From an uncultured bacterium (lineage in GTDB: Bacteria > Nitrospirota > Thermodesulfovibrionia > Thermodesulfovibrionales > Dissulfurispiraceae), in the NCBI GenBank assembly GCA_937949555.1, contig CALEDV010000025.1, positions 1 to 64,000 on the forward strand: a stretch of DNA of 64,000 nt, given 5' to 3'. The position numbers and the translations under genes are program-made. The notes beneath the pieces were generated by a model, which was given only the letters and a program-made list of their open reading frames with translations, did not search any database and was not told the origin of the DNA. Each line of letters starts with the position of its first letter. Position 1 is the first letter of the stretch. Below, piece after piece: positions 17,665 through 27,884 of this stretch.

Positions 17665-20322
17665 TTATTTAGGGGCAGTTAAATGCCCAGTTGGAGGTCC
17701 GACATAAAAACCTTGCCCATAATTTACACCTGCGACCTTTGCCTTCTGTAGTATGCCTTCATCCTCCACAGATTTGGCTATTGTCTTGATCCCTAAGTCA
17801 CTGCATAGAGAGGCCATAGACCTTACAAAGGCAAGGTCCTTATTATCCTCTGATGCCAACCCCATGATGAAGGACTTATCAATCTTGATAAAGTCTATGG
17901 GGAAGATGCTTACCAAGTACCTGAATGTGGAGTAGCTACCCCCAAAATCATCAATACCGAACCTAAAGCCTTGCATATACAGTTCAGCGACAAACTTCTC
18001 AAGGAGCGACAGGTTCTTTGTAATGTCCTTCTCTTTGATCTCAAAGACTATCCGGTTGTGTCCTATTGCATATTGAGATGCAAACCTCACGACCACAGCA
18101 ATAAACTCCTTCATGATAAGGGACTTTGGTGAGAGGTTTACAAATATCTTGCCGCTGTAAGTCGTCTCTGCCAGGATCTGAAAGACCCTCTCCATGAGGT
18201 TGTGGTCAAGCTGGGTCACCATGCCTGTCTTTTCAGCAATATCTATGAAATCAGAGGCATTGAACATCTCTTCGCCATATCTTATCCTGCTTAATACCTC
18301 ATAGGAGTCAATCTGACCAGTTGAGAGATCAGCAATAGGCTGGAAAAAGGGTATCACCATCTTTTCCTCGATGGCCTTAATCACCATGAGGGTCATCTCA
18401 GAGGTCTTCTTGAATACCTCTATTACATCATCGGCCGTTGGGGCAAGCACTGTGTTTTTGCCCTGTTGTTTTGCCCTGTACATCATGCTATCGGCAAATA
18501 AGAACAGGTCATTGGCCTGAGAGGCATGGGTAGGAAAGACAGCAAGCCCAATAGATGCAGTGACCTTTACCTTGCCACCATCAGGGGCATCAAGGGTCAG
18601 ACGATCTATACTGTCCCTAATCCTCATAGCTACAGTGAAGCCTTGCTCCTCATCGGCCTCTGGCAGCACCACCGCATACTCATCACCGCCATATCTACCT
18701 AATATGTCGCCCTGTCTGAGGGCGTTGTGTATGGCATCTGCAGCGCTCCTGAGATACTTGTCTCCGAAGGCATGTCCATAGGAGTCGTTTATGTTTTTGA
18801 AATTGTCAAGGTCTATCACGAGCAGCGAGAACTTGTACTTATGTCTCTCGGCCCTGCTTATCTCGTATCCCAGCAGTTCCCAGAAGATCCGTTGGTTGTA
18901 GAGGTTTGTGAGGGGGTCTCTGGTGGCATAGTATTCCAGATCCCTAGTGTACTTATAGATAGCCTTTATTGAGCCGACTACATTGATTAAGGTAGTTAAT
19001 ACACCATCAATGACAAGCGACTGTATGGCATCTTTAGAGGTCTCTGCATGTACACCAATACCAACAACCCCACCTATTTGGGGCGAGTCAAGTATAAGGG
19101 ATTTGGTCTGAAACTCTATCTCCCTTTCATCAATGGCTACTGCCTGATGATCTGGGTGTACTATATTATGGCTGATCTTTATGTTGGCGCTACGGAAGAT
19201 CTGCTGCCTTGCCCTTACCTTCTCCTTTACTACCTTTTCTAACCTCTCCTTTGTCTCCTCAGAGGGGTTGTTATACCAGAATATCTCGAGGTCATAGACC
19301 TCCTCGTCTATCTGAAAGATAGAAAAGAGTGTATGGGCAGTCAAGACCTTGTTTATCTCCACGAGGAGGTTAGAGACATGCTCCTTCCAATCCTTCACCA
19401 CCTCGGAGGTTATGATGAATTTCTCCAGTATCCTGATCTCAAACTCAAGGATCTCCCTGTCAACGGCAACGGACTTGATCCTTTTTGAAAACCTATTGAG
19501 CTCTTCAGCAATTGCCGTAAGCTCATGAAAGCCTATGTCCTTGGAGTCTATCTGAAGGGCGGTAAGGTCCTTGACAGAATTGATGTTGTCGATCTTTGCC
19601 TTAAAGTTGTTCAGGGCAAGAGAAAGCTTTGAGTTTAACAGCAACAAAGAGGCTATTATGAGAGACAATGGTATAGGGAGCAACAAAAAGAACCATATAG
19701 CTATCTTTCGCTCAGCCACGGAGACAATGGGATTTAGATCAAAGGAAAGGGTCAAAACACCTAAGAGCTCATTGGGCCTTGCCTCTCTGTGACAGGCCAT
19801 ACACCTTGCCTCTGCCTTGAGGGGGTAGAATTCTCGTATTATGTTGCCTTTTATAACAGAACCCTTTACCCCTGCCTGTAATGCCCTTAGGGTTTCAGGG
19901 TCTATAGACTTGTCCTGATTAAGGGTCTCCCACTGAGTAGGCATGATCTCCACAGTAAAGGGGATGCCACTGTCAATAGCGCTTAGTTTCTGGCTAATGA
20001 ATTCCCTTATCTCTTTTTTTGAGACGCCACGATGCATCAGGTCCATCAGATATGCCTTTATGCTCTTTGACTGTGACAATGACATGGAAAAGGCTGCTTC
20101 ATAGATCTGCTTCTTGTATAGGTAGGAGGTAATTAGATAGGCGCTGTTGAAGCTTATGAAGGCAATCACAGCAATAAATGCAAAGACCACAAGCCTTATG
20201 GATATCTCTTTGCTGAAGAACTTCAACAACAAAGGGGAGTCAGAGATGATACCCAGTATGGATGATTCTAAGGATTGATATGCCTTTACAACTAAACCCT
20301 TTATTGAGATTAAGGCAGACAC
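17665..20322 (-). CDS. GGDEF-EAL protein with N-terminal sensor containing a CxxCH heme-c motif
   Basis: Sensor EARCMACHREARPNELLGVLTLSFDL between TM helices; RQGDILGRYGGDEYAVVLPEA; PFFQPIADLSTGQIDSYEVLSRI; FGIDDFGGSYS. Confidence 0.92.
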   Translation of the reverse strand: MSALISIKGLVVKAYQSLESSILGIISDSPLLLKFFSKEISIRLVVFAFIAVIAFISFNSAYLITSYLYKKQIYEAAFSMSLSQSKSIKAYLMDLMHRGVSKKEIREFISQKLSAIDSGIPFTVEIMPTQWETLNQDKSIDPETLRALQAGVKGSVIKGNIIREFYPLKAEARCMACHREARPNELLGVLTLSFDLNPIVSVAERKIAIWFFLLLPIPLSLIIASLLLLNSKLSLALNNFKAKIDNINSVKDLTALQIDSKDIGFHELTAIAEELNRFSKRIKSVAVDREILEFEIRILEKFIITSEVVKDWKEHVSNLLVEINKVLTAHTLFSIFQIDEEVYDLEIFWYNNPSEETKERLEKVVKEKVRARQQIFRSANIKISHNIVHPDHQAVAIDEREIEFQTKSLILDSPQIGGVVGIGVHAETSKDAIQSLVIDGVLTTLINVVGSIKAIYKYTRDLEYYATRDPLTNLYNQRIFWELLGYEISRAERHKYKFSLLVIDLDNFKNINDSYGHAFGDKYLRSAADAIHNALRQGDILGRYGGDEYAVVLPEADEEQGFTVAMRIRDSIDRLTLDAPDGGKVKVTASIGLAVFPTHASQANDLFLFADSMMYRAKQQGKNTVLAPTADDVIEVFKKTSEMTLMVIKAIEEKMVIPFFQPIADLSTGQIDSYEVLSRIRYGEEMFNASDFIDIAEKTGMVTQLDHNLMERVFQILAETTYSGKIFVNLSPKSLIMKEFIAVVVRFASQYAIGHNRIVFEIKEKDITKNLSLLEKFVAELYMQGFRFGIDDFGGSYSTFRYLVSIFPIDFIKIDKSFIMGLASEDNKDLAFVRSMASLCSDLGIKTIAKSVEDEGILQKAKVAGVNYGQGFYVGPPTGHLTAPK

Positions 20323-20545
20323 CTTTACTAAAGCCCCTCCATTAAAAAGTGTTTACAGCCTTAATAAGGGACAAGATAACCACAGGATAGTCAAAGGGCT
20401 TCTACGCCTTACACTATCCTAAATAAAAGCGGCATATAACAAACACTCCTTGCATTGGCACCCTAAACTGTCTCCCCAAAAGCCTGATAACATCTTATTT
20501 TTTTTGTTGCTAATATAAACAATTGCAACCCTTAAAAGCAATCAC

Positions 20546-21526
20546 CTAAAGGGTTAAAGGGCCAATGCATTCCATTACCCTTTCCAATACAGCCTCTTGT
20601 AATGACACTGTATCAATCCATCTTATGTCACCCTCTGCCCTAAACCATGTAAACTGCCTCTTTGCATAGTTCCTCGTCCTCTGTTTGATTAGGGCAATGG
20701 CAGTATCCTTATCCAGTTCACCATAGAAGTAACGGGCGAGTTCCTTATAACCAATAGCCTGCATAGAGGTAAATGACAGTATATGGCCCAATTCATCAAC
20801 CCCATAGGGCAACGGCCTGTTCTTCAATATCATATCAATGACATCCTTAGCCTCTTCAATCAGTCCCCTGTCAATCATGCTATCTACCCTTTTGTTAATG
20901 AGGCTGTAGAGCCTGTCTCGCGAACAGGTCAATCCAATCTTGATATATTGATAATCCAGGGGCATGGTGTTTGTCTGCTGCAATTCAGACATAGTTGAAT
21001 CAGTATTTAAACAGACCTCAAGGGCCCGAAGTAGCCTGCGATGGTCCTTCGGGTTTACCCTTGAGGCAACTATAGGGTCAAGCTCACAAAGCCTCTTATG
21101 TAGGTATCCCTCTTCTATTTGCTCCTGCTGAAGCAGTTCCCCTCTAAGCTTAAAATCCGCTGGCGGTGATGGAAACAGACCCTTTGTGATCGCCCGCATA
21201 TAGAGACCAGTGCCACCAGTAATGATTGGCACCTTGCCCCGAGCGTGGAGCGATTCGATAATGCCCGAGACCTTTTCTAAATACTGCCCAGCGCTGAAAT
21301 ACTCCCAGGGCTCTACAATGTCTATCATGTGGTGGGGCACCATTGATAGTTCTTCTAAGGAGGGCTTGGCAGTGCCTATATCCATGTGCCTGTAGACCTG
21401 CATGGAATCAGCACTTACAATCTCTGTCTGCAATAGGGATGCTAATCTTATTGCCACAGAGGTCTTGCCAACCGCTGTGGGACCAACAATAAATAATACC
21501 TTGCCCTTTGACCTATCGCTGACCAT
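20546..21526 (-). CDS. miaA: tRNA dimethylallyltransferase
   Basis: IVGPTAVGKTSVAIRLA; SADSMQVYRHMDIGTAKPS; HHMIDIVEP; GGTGLYMRA; RNYAKRQFTWFR. Confidence 0.96.
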   Translation of the reverse strand: MVSDRSKGKVLFIVGPTAVGKTSVAIRLASLLQTEIVSADSMQVYRHMDIGTAKPSLEELSMVPHHMIDIVEPWEYFSAGQYLEKVSGIIESLHARGKVPIITGGTGLYMRAITKGLFPSPPADFKLRGELLQQEQIEEGYLHKRLCELDPIVASRVNPKDHRRLLRALEVCLNTDSTMSELQQTNTMPLDYQYIKIGLTCSRDRLYSLINKRVDSMIDRGLIEEAKDVIDMILKNRPLPYGVDELGHILSFTSMQAIGYKELARYFYGELDKDTAIALIKQRTRNYAKRQFTWFRAEGDIRWIDTVSLQEAVLERVMECIGPLTL

Positions 21527-21647
21527 TGGTTGTCCTTCTAAGCCATTATTATACGTGGGTGCTCAACCTTAAAGGTTTTGTGCCCTTTTTGGAGATATTA
21601 TCGCTTCTGGCTAAAAGAGATATTTTAAAAAAGTGGCCTTAACTTAA

Positions 21648-23066
21648 TTATAAGATTTTATGAAGCCTTATAATGTTTGCCTTTCCGAGGAAGGGAGAGC
21701 TTGCGGCGAATACGATATTATCGCCCTTTTGTATGAAGCCATCTTTTATGAGCATCCTTTCAACGGTTTTCATGAAGACCTCATCAAGTATGCTTACATC
21801 AGGTGTCTCAAGCGCCCTGCCGTAGATGCCCCAGTAAAGAGACATAGCCTTTAGGGTCCTTTGATTTGGCGTAAAGGCTATGACAGGGACTTCAGGTTTG
21901 AGTTTTGAAAGCAGCAATGCGGTAAAGCCAGAATGAGAAAACACTACTATTGCCTTTGCGTTTGTGTCCTTTGCCGACTCTTTAGCCCCGTCTGCAATTG
22001 CGCCAGGAAAACTTCCGCCGACATTATAAAACCTGCCGATTCTGTTGAAGAGCATTTTTTCCGTGTGCTTTATTATGGTATCCATCATAGAGACCGATTC
22101 AACAGGAAACTTTCCTGCAGCGGTCTCCGCTGACAGCATCAGTGCATCCGTTCCGTCGAGCACCGCATTTGCAACATCGGTAGCCTCTGCCCTGGTAGGT
22201 CTGGAGTGCTCCTTCATAGACTCGAGCATTTGGGTCGCTGTAATAACCAACTTCCCCTTTTTATTTGCCTCTTCTATGAGCATCTTCTGCATTACAGGCA
22301 CTTTTTCAGTAGGGAGCTCAACGCCAAGGTCTCCCCTTGCCACCATTATCCCGTCTACAGCATCAAGTATGCCTTGTATGTTATCAATCGCCTCAGGCTT
22401 TTCGATCTTGGCAATGAGAGGAGGCAGGTTGAGATTTCTCTTTTTAGCCCACTGCCTTATAATCTCTATATCCTTAGCGCTTCTGACGAAGGATACGGCA
22501 ACATAATCAACCCCAATATCTATTCCAAATAGTAAATCCTTCCTGTCCTTTTCTGTGAAGGCAGGGAGGGTTGTTTCAGAAGAAGGAAAGTTGACGCCCT
22601 TTTTGGAGCGCAATACCCCTCCTTCCAATATCTCAGCCTCAATATGGGATGTTTTTAGAGCAACTGCCCGAAGCCTTATCAATCCGTCATCTATAAGGAC
22701 AAAATCACCCTTTTTAACATCCTTCAAGAGGGCAGGATAGGATATATAGATGTTTTCGCTGCTGCTGTCTTTTTCTCCTGGCAAAAGATTTACCCTTGAA
22801 CCCGTTTTCAAGGGCACTGAGCCCCCATGCACCATACCTACCCTTATCTTTATACCCTGAAGGTCCTGAAGCAAGGCAGTATTTTTGCCTAATTTAAATG
22901 CCTCCTGTCTCACAGTCTGTGCAACAGCCCTGTGGTCTTCATGGGAACCATGGGAGAAATTCAATCTCGCCACATCCATACCGCTTTTAATAAGTGACCT
23001 AATTACCTTTCTATCCCCTGAAGATGGGCCAAGGGTACATACTATTTTTGTCTTTCTTAAATCCAT
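21648..23066 (-). CDS. pyk: Pyruvate kinase
   Basis: KIVCTLGPSS; RLNFSHGSHEDH; IAKIEKPEAIDNI; VARGDLGVELP; TATQMLESM; LSAETAAGKFPVE. Confidence 0.96.
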   Translation of the reverse strand: MDLRKTKIVCTLGPSSGDRKVIRSLIKSGMDVARLNFSHGSHEDHRAVAQTVRQEAFKLGKNTALLQDLQGIKIRVGMVHGGSVPLKTGSRVNLLPGEKDSSSENIYISYPALLKDVKKGDFVLIDDGLIRLRAVALKTSHIEAEILEGGVLRSKKGVNFPSSETTLPAFTEKDRKDLLFGIDIGVDYVAVSFVRSAKDIEIIRQWAKKRNLNLPPLIAKIEKPEAIDNIQGILDAVDGIMVARGDLGVELPTEKVPVMQKMLIEEANKKGKLVITATQMLESMKEHSRPTRAEATDVANAVLDGTDALMLSAETAAGKFPVESVSMMDTIIKHTEKMLFNRIGRFYNVGGSFPGAIADGAKESAKDTNAKAIVVFSHSGFTALLLSKLKPEVPVIAFTPNQRTLKAMSLYWGIYGRALETPDVSILDEVFMKTVERMLIKDGFIQKGDNIVFAASSPFLGKANIIRLHKIL

Positions 23067-24622
23067 ATAATAAACATCCCTCCATCACTATTTTTGACCG
23101 CTGTGTGTCGCTTCCAGTCAGTGCCCCTTGATTTGTAATCAGACCTGTAGTGTCCCCCAAGGCTACCCTTCCTGTAGAGGGCGCTTTCTACAATAAGGCT
23201 GCTAACCATGAGCATGTTCTTGAATTCTATACAGGCCCTGTTTGTGCATCTACATTGCTCAACATCCATAAACTGGGCCAGTGCAGCCTTTGCCTCACTG
23301 AGAGATTTATCACATCTGATGATGCCAGCCTTCTCCCACATGACCCTTTTTAAAGAGGCAATGCACTCTTTGATCTGGTCTTCGCTACGGGATTTGGCAA
23401 TCTCATAGGCCCCTGTCTGTAAGGGTGCTGGAGGGCTGATATGAGCATGTGCAGCGCTTATTGCTGCCCTGCATCCAAAGACAAGTCCTTCTAATAGGCT
23501 GTTGCTTGCAAGCCTGTTGGCCCCATGAACACCAGTGCATGCTGCCTCACCGGCTGCATATAGCCCTCTGACATCGGTGGCACCATTGATATCGGTCTTT
23601 ATGCCACCCATTATGTAATGGGCTGCTGGAGAGACAGGTATCAGGTCTCTCGTAATGTCTACGCCGTATCTCATACAGGTTTCGTAGATGCGAGGGAAAC
23701 GCCCCTTCACAAAGGCACTTTCAAGATGGCTGAGGTCAAGGTATACATGACTGGCCCCGGTCTTTACCGTTTGAGATATTATTGCCCTAGACACCACATC
23801 CCTTGGTGCCAATTCAGCCTTTGGGTGATAATCAGCCATGAAGGGGTATTTGTTGATGTCCCTTAGCACCGCACCCTCTCCACGCATTGCCTCACTTAGC
23901 AAAAACTGAGGCGCTGAGGGGGCATAAAGCACTGTAGGATGAAACTGGACAAATTCCATATCCATCAGGGTAGCCCCTGCCCGATAGGCCATTGCAATGC
24001 CATCGCCTGTGGCTACCTCTGGATTTGTGGTCCTTAGATATACCTGACCTGCACCGCCTGTGGATATGATGGTAGCCCTACCGTAAATGTATATTAACCC
24101 TTCCTTGCTCGCTGCGATAAGCCCCCTGCACTGTCCCTCTTCTACAATCAGGTCAAGGGCTATACAAAAGGGTATCTTGGTGATGTTGTCCCTTGACTTG
24201 GCCCTGTCAATAAGTACCCTCATTATCTCTCTGCCCGTGGAATCCCCCTTTGCGTGAAGTATGCGCCGCCTTGAGTGGGCAGCCTCTAAGGTAAAGGATA
24301 GCTCTGAGTCCTTTCTGTCAAACTCCGCCCCCCATTGGATTAGTTCAATTATCCTGTCAGGCCCCTCCTTGACCAGCACACGCACTGCTTCTTCATTGCA
24401 AAGTCCGTCCCCTGCCTTTATGGTGTCTTCAAAGTGTATTCCCACCTCATCTTCATCGCTAAGGGCTACTGCAACGCCACCCTGGGCGTATTCGCTGCTA
24501 CTTTCAGTGGGGGTGTCTTTGGTGATTACATGCACCTTGCCGTATTTTGAAAGCTCTATAGCAGCCCTAAGACCAGCTATGCCGCTGCCTACTACGATGT
24601 AATCTGTTTTTATATCCTGCAT
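23057..24622 (-). CDS. nadB: L-aspartate oxidase
   Basis: DYIVVGSGIAGLRAAIELS; SSEYAQGGVAVAL; MDMEFVQFHPTVLY; GEAACTGVHGANRLASNSLLEGLVF. Confidence 0.94.
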   Translation of the reverse strand: MQDIKTDYIVVGSGIAGLRAAIELSKYGKVHVITKDTPTESSSEYAQGGVAVALSDEDEVGIHFEDTIKAGDGLCNEEAVRVLVKEGPDRIIELIQWGAEFDRKDSELSFTLEAAHSRRRILHAKGDSTGREIMRVLIDRAKSRDNITKIPFCIALDLIVEEGQCRGLIAASKEGLIYIYGRATIISTGGAGQVYLRTTNPEVATGDGIAMAYRAGATLMDMEFVQFHPTVLYAPSAPQFLLSEAMRGEGAVLRDINKYPFMADYHPKAELAPRDVVSRAIISQTVKTGASHVYLDLSHLESAFVKGRFPRIYETCMRYGVDITRDLIPVSPAAHYIMGGIKTDINGATDVRGLYAAGEAACTGVHGANRLASNSLLEGLVFGCRAAISAAHAHISPPAPLQTGAYEIAKSRSEDQIKECIASLKRVMWEKAGIIRCDKSLSEAKAALAQFMDVEQCRCTNRACIEFKNMLMVSSLIVESALYRKGSLGGHYRSDYKSRGTDWKRHTAVKNSDGGMFIIWI

Positions 24623-26247
24623 AGTATTTTCCCTAATCGTTCGGTCAGTTTTCTGTTGGCTGCATAATCCACAGGGCATTCCACTATTGAGGGAACCCTC
24701 TGAACAGAGGCATTCTTCAATGCAATATTTAGCTCCTCTGCGGTCTCAGCCCTGTATCCCTTGCACCCAAAGGATTCGGCAAATCTAAGGAAATCAGGAT
24801 TAGAAAGTTCCACAAAGAAGTCCCTGTTGTATCGGTTTAGTTGTTTCCACTTTATTAAGCCGTAACCATTGTCGTTGAATATAACTATTGTAAAGGCAAG
24901 CTTTAAGCGGACGGCTGTCTCAAGTTCACAGGCAGACATCAAAAACCCTCCGTCTCCTACCGCTGCAATTACCCTTCTGTCAGGGTATAGCAACTTTGCG
25001 GCAATTGCTGAGGGAAGGGCAAAGCCCATAGAGGCAAAACCGTTTGAGATTATAACTGTATTTGGCTCATAGGCAGGATAGCTCCTCCCAATCCATATCT
25101 TATGCGCCCCTACATCGCTTATCAGGATGTCTTTTCTGTCAAGGGCAGCCCTTATGCAGTTTAGTATAGTCATGGGGCTTAGCCTTGTGGTTGAGTTCAT
25201 AAGCGCCTCAGAGGACCAATCGGACTGCACATCATCTTTAAGTCTTGCAAAATAACCCCAATCCTTCTTTCCCTGTATCAATGCTGTAATCATGTTTAGA
25301 TTTTTTGAAAGGTCTCCTATTATCTCAAGGGCACAATAATTGGCATCTACCTCAGCAGGATTTGCATCAATATGCAGGATCTTTTTCTGACTGTCCCACC
25401 ATTTTGGGCTAAATTCTACTGGGTCATATCCGACAGTGATAATAAGGTCTGCCTTATCAATGCCGCATTGTATATAATCCTTAGACTGAAGTCCTATATT
25501 GGAGACGAAGAGTTCATGATCAGCAGGTATAGCGCCCATACCCATGAAGGTTGTAACTACAGCGATTCCAGCTTGTTCAGCGAACCTGATCAACGCCTCT
25601 GAGGCACCGCTTCGTATGACCCCATGTCCTGCTATTATTACAGGCAGCTTGGAATTGGCGATAACCCTCACTGCCTCCCTTATCTTGTGCTCCTCAGAAA
25701 CCGGATAGTTGAAATCGGTAGCGCAGATTGGCAGCCCTTCAATTTTATGATGAGCTACATCTTCAGGCAGTTCTATCTGTGTAGGCCCAGGCTTTTCCAT
25801 TGTTGCTATCCTAAAAGCCTTCCTGACAGCCTCGGGTATAATCTCTGCCCTGTCTATAGATACATTCCACTTTGTTATAGCCCTAAACATGGAGAGGGTG
25901 TCTATGTATTGGTGCGACTCCTTGTGCTGCCTCAAGGAAGATGCCTGGGCAGTTACTGCTACCAAAGGGGCAAAATCCAGTTGGGCATCGGCAACGCCGG
26001 TCACGAGATTTGTTGCGCCAGGACCAAGTGTAGAAAAACACACCCCTGGTTTGCCTGTGAATCTCCCGTAGGCATTTGCCATGAAGGATGCTCCCCTTTC
26101 ATCTCTGGCAATGACTGTTTTTATATCCGAACCTGTGAGGGCATTCAAGAGTTCAAGGTTTTCCTCCCCTGGCAGTCCAAAGAGGTATTGAACCCCTTCT
26201 GCCTTAAGACATCTGATAATCAGTTCAGCAGCGTTCATTGTAATCAC
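24610..26247 (-). CDS. Acetolactate synthase-like TPP-dependent enzyme
   Basis: FGLPGEENLELL; CFSTLGPGATNLVTGVADA; GHGVIRSGA; GFALPSAIAAKLLYPDRRVIAAVGDGGFLMSACELETAV. Confidence 0.88.
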   Translation of the reverse strand: MITMNAAELIIRCLKAEGVQYLFGLPGEENLELLNALTGSDIKTVIARDERGASFMANAYGRFTGKPGVCFSTLGPGATNLVTGVADAQLDFAPLVAVTAQASSLRQHKESHQYIDTLSMFRAITKWNVSIDRAEIIPEAVRKAFRIATMEKPGPTQIELPEDVAHHKIEGLPICATDFNYPVSEEHKIREAVRVIANSKLPVIIAGHGVIRSGASEALIRFAEQAGIAVVTTFMGMGAIPADHELFVSNIGLQSKDYIQCGIDKADLIITVGYDPVEFSPKWWDSQKKILHIDANPAEVDANYCALEIIGDLSKNLNMITALIQGKKDWGYFARLKDDVQSDWSSEALMNSTTRLSPMTILNCIRAALDRKDILISDVGAHKIWIGRSYPAYEPNTVIISNGFASMGFALPSAIAAKLLYPDRRVIAAVGDGGFLMSACELETAVRLKLAFTIVIFNDNGYGLIKWKQLNRYNRDFFVELSNPDFLRFAESFGCKGYRAETAEELNIALKNASVQRVPSIVECPVDYAANRKLTERLGKILCRI

Positions 26248-27318
26248 CTATTTAGTAAACCACTGGTTTACTTCAGGCTCTGGTTTGCCTAAGAAATACC
26301 CCTGGGCCAGATCAACGCCAAGGGACTTGATGGTCTCAAATTCCATGTTATGCTCAATACCCTCTGCCAATGTCATGACCCCCTTGTCTCTTGCAATGGA
26401 GACTATGGCCTTTATTACCGATTGCTTAAAGTCGCTCTCATGGATATCCCTAATAAAATGCATGTCGATCTTTACATAGTCAGGCGAGAGCTCATCAAGC
26501 ATCTTTAAAGAGGAATAACCACTGCCAAAGTCATCAAGGGCAGACTGAAAGCCCTTTGCTCTATAAAACTCCAGTATACCTCTTAAATGGGCAATGTCTT
26601 GGACCTTTTCTGATTCAACTACCTCAAAGACAATATTGGCGGGGATTAAGCCATGTCTCTGAGCGGTCTTTATAGTGGTTTGCAGGCAGTCCTGCGGATT
26701 GTATATGGCCGTAGGTAGGAAGTTGATAAATAGCTTAGGACCCTTGATGCCCAAGGCAGCAGCCCTGTCAATAGCAGTCTCACGAGACAGTTTATCAAGG
26801 GCAAAGTGTAGATCCAATATCTTTGCCTTTTGAAATAGCACCTTAGGGGCAATGATCCCATCGCCTGCTGCTAAACCACGAATGAGACACTCAAAGGCAA
26901 AGAGTTCTTTGCTTTTGGTGTTAACTATAGGTTGAAAATAGGTATTGACTCTCCTGTGTTGGATGATATCAATTAGGTCCTGGGCGTCTAAGAGCTCATG
27001 CCATGCCGATAGGGTCTTAAATGAAAAGAGGTGTTGGGGCTTAAAGTGCTCACCAACAAGGAGTGGAAACATCTGTACCTGACCTTTTTCCACCTCTGAT
27101 AGGCCCTTTTGCCCATACAAAAGCTCAACGACCTCAGTGAATGATGTATTATCTACACAAAGGACATCATTGTGGTCAGTAAATGGTACATTATTGAGCC
27201 CCAATGTCTCTCTGACCTTGTGGAGGAGGTAACCTTCTGATGCAGATATGTAAACATTGCATATTTGCCCCTTGATCCTCTCTAATATCGAACACCTTGT
27301 GCAATCTTGCATACTCAA
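26248..27318 (-). CDS. EAL-domain c-di-GMP phosphodiesterase
   Basis: TYFQPIVNTKSKELFAFECLIRG; FEVVESEKV; SALDDFGSGYSSLKML; DYVKIDMHFI; TLAEGIEHNMEF; LAQGYFLGKPEP. Confidence 0.88.
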   Translation of the reverse strand: MSMQDCTRCSILERIKGQICNVYISASEGYLLHKVRETLGLNNVPFTDHNDVLCVDNTSFTEVVELLYGQKGLSEVEKGQVQMFPLLVGEHFKPQHLFSFKTLSAWHELLDAQDLIDIIQHRRVNTYFQPIVNTKSKELFAFECLIRGLAAGDGIIAPKVLFQKAKILDLHFALDKLSRETAIDRAAALGIKGPKLFINFLPTAIYNPQDCLQTTIKTAQRHGLIPANIVFEVVESEKVQDIAHLRGILEFYRAKGFQSALDDFGSGYSSLKMLDELSPDYVKIDMHFIRDIHESDFKQSVIKAIVSIARDKGVMTLAEGIEHNMEFETIKSLGVDLAQGYFLGKPEPEVNQWFTK

Positions 27319-27467
27319 CCTCCATGTAGTGTTTTTTCAGTTATGCAATTATACAGATTAAGCCGAGACCTGTCCAAGTCCTCAAACTGACCATTAGTAA
27401 TAGCATGGCACGACTTAAAGTAAAGTTTGAACCTTGTTTAAATACCTTTCAAGTTCTCATAGTTTTG

Positions 27468-27516
27468 TCGTCTCATAAAGGCTTTGAGGCATAACACTCA
27501 CTAATTACTAACGCTT
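27468..27516 (+). repeat. Fragment of dispersed repeat (right module)
   Basis: gtcgtctcataaaggctttgaggcataacac resembles gtcgcggtataaaggctttgaggcatgcccc at 15480. Confidence 0.5.
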
Positions 27517-27540
27517 AAGGCAAAAGGCGGTAAGGGCCCA

Positions 27541-27722
27541 AAATTGCCATAGGGCATGTCTCAAGGCCTTTATACTGCCACAGGCTTTATTAAAGGGCCA
27601 TAGCTCATTCAGTCACTAGGAGGTGATTTTAATTGGCATTATTTCTGAAAGTCCAAAGGCCTTTTAAAAAGGTATGGCAATAAGGCCCTTTCAGCATGCC
27701 CTCTTAACCCTATCGGCAAATT
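27541..27722 (-). repeat. Dispersed MITE-like repeat, subfamily 2, full-length
   Basis: aaaattgccatagggcatgtctcaaggcctttatactgccacagg…ggtatggcaataaggccctttcagcatgccc…ccctatcggcaaattt: imperfect inverted ends; matches 1-147 in reverse complement. Confidence 0.85.
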
Positions 27723-27781
27723 TAAGGACGGGTTTGTAAATTGCCTATTTGCATGTCCATTTGATAAGATAAAAAGCCTTA

Positions 27782-27863
27782 GCGAGAGTGGCGGAACTGG
27801 CAGACGCACCAGACTTAGGATCTGGCGGGTAACTCCGTAGGGGTTCAACTCCCCTCTCTCGCA
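27782..27863 (+). tRNA. tRNA-Leu (anticodon TAG)
   Basis: Acceptor GCGAGAG/CTCTCGC, anticodon arm CCAGA-CTTAGGA-TCTGG, long variable arm, TΨC GGGGTTCAACTCCCC; CCA not encoded. Confidence 0.95.
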
Positions 27864-27884
27864 CTTACATCAAGGGTCTTTTCT

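Noticed and set aside
25624-26292. 222-aa plus-strand ORF antisense to the ALS-like gene
   Set aside because: Long but antisense to a well-conserved TPP enzyme; Cys/Tyr-rich translation typical of shadow frames.
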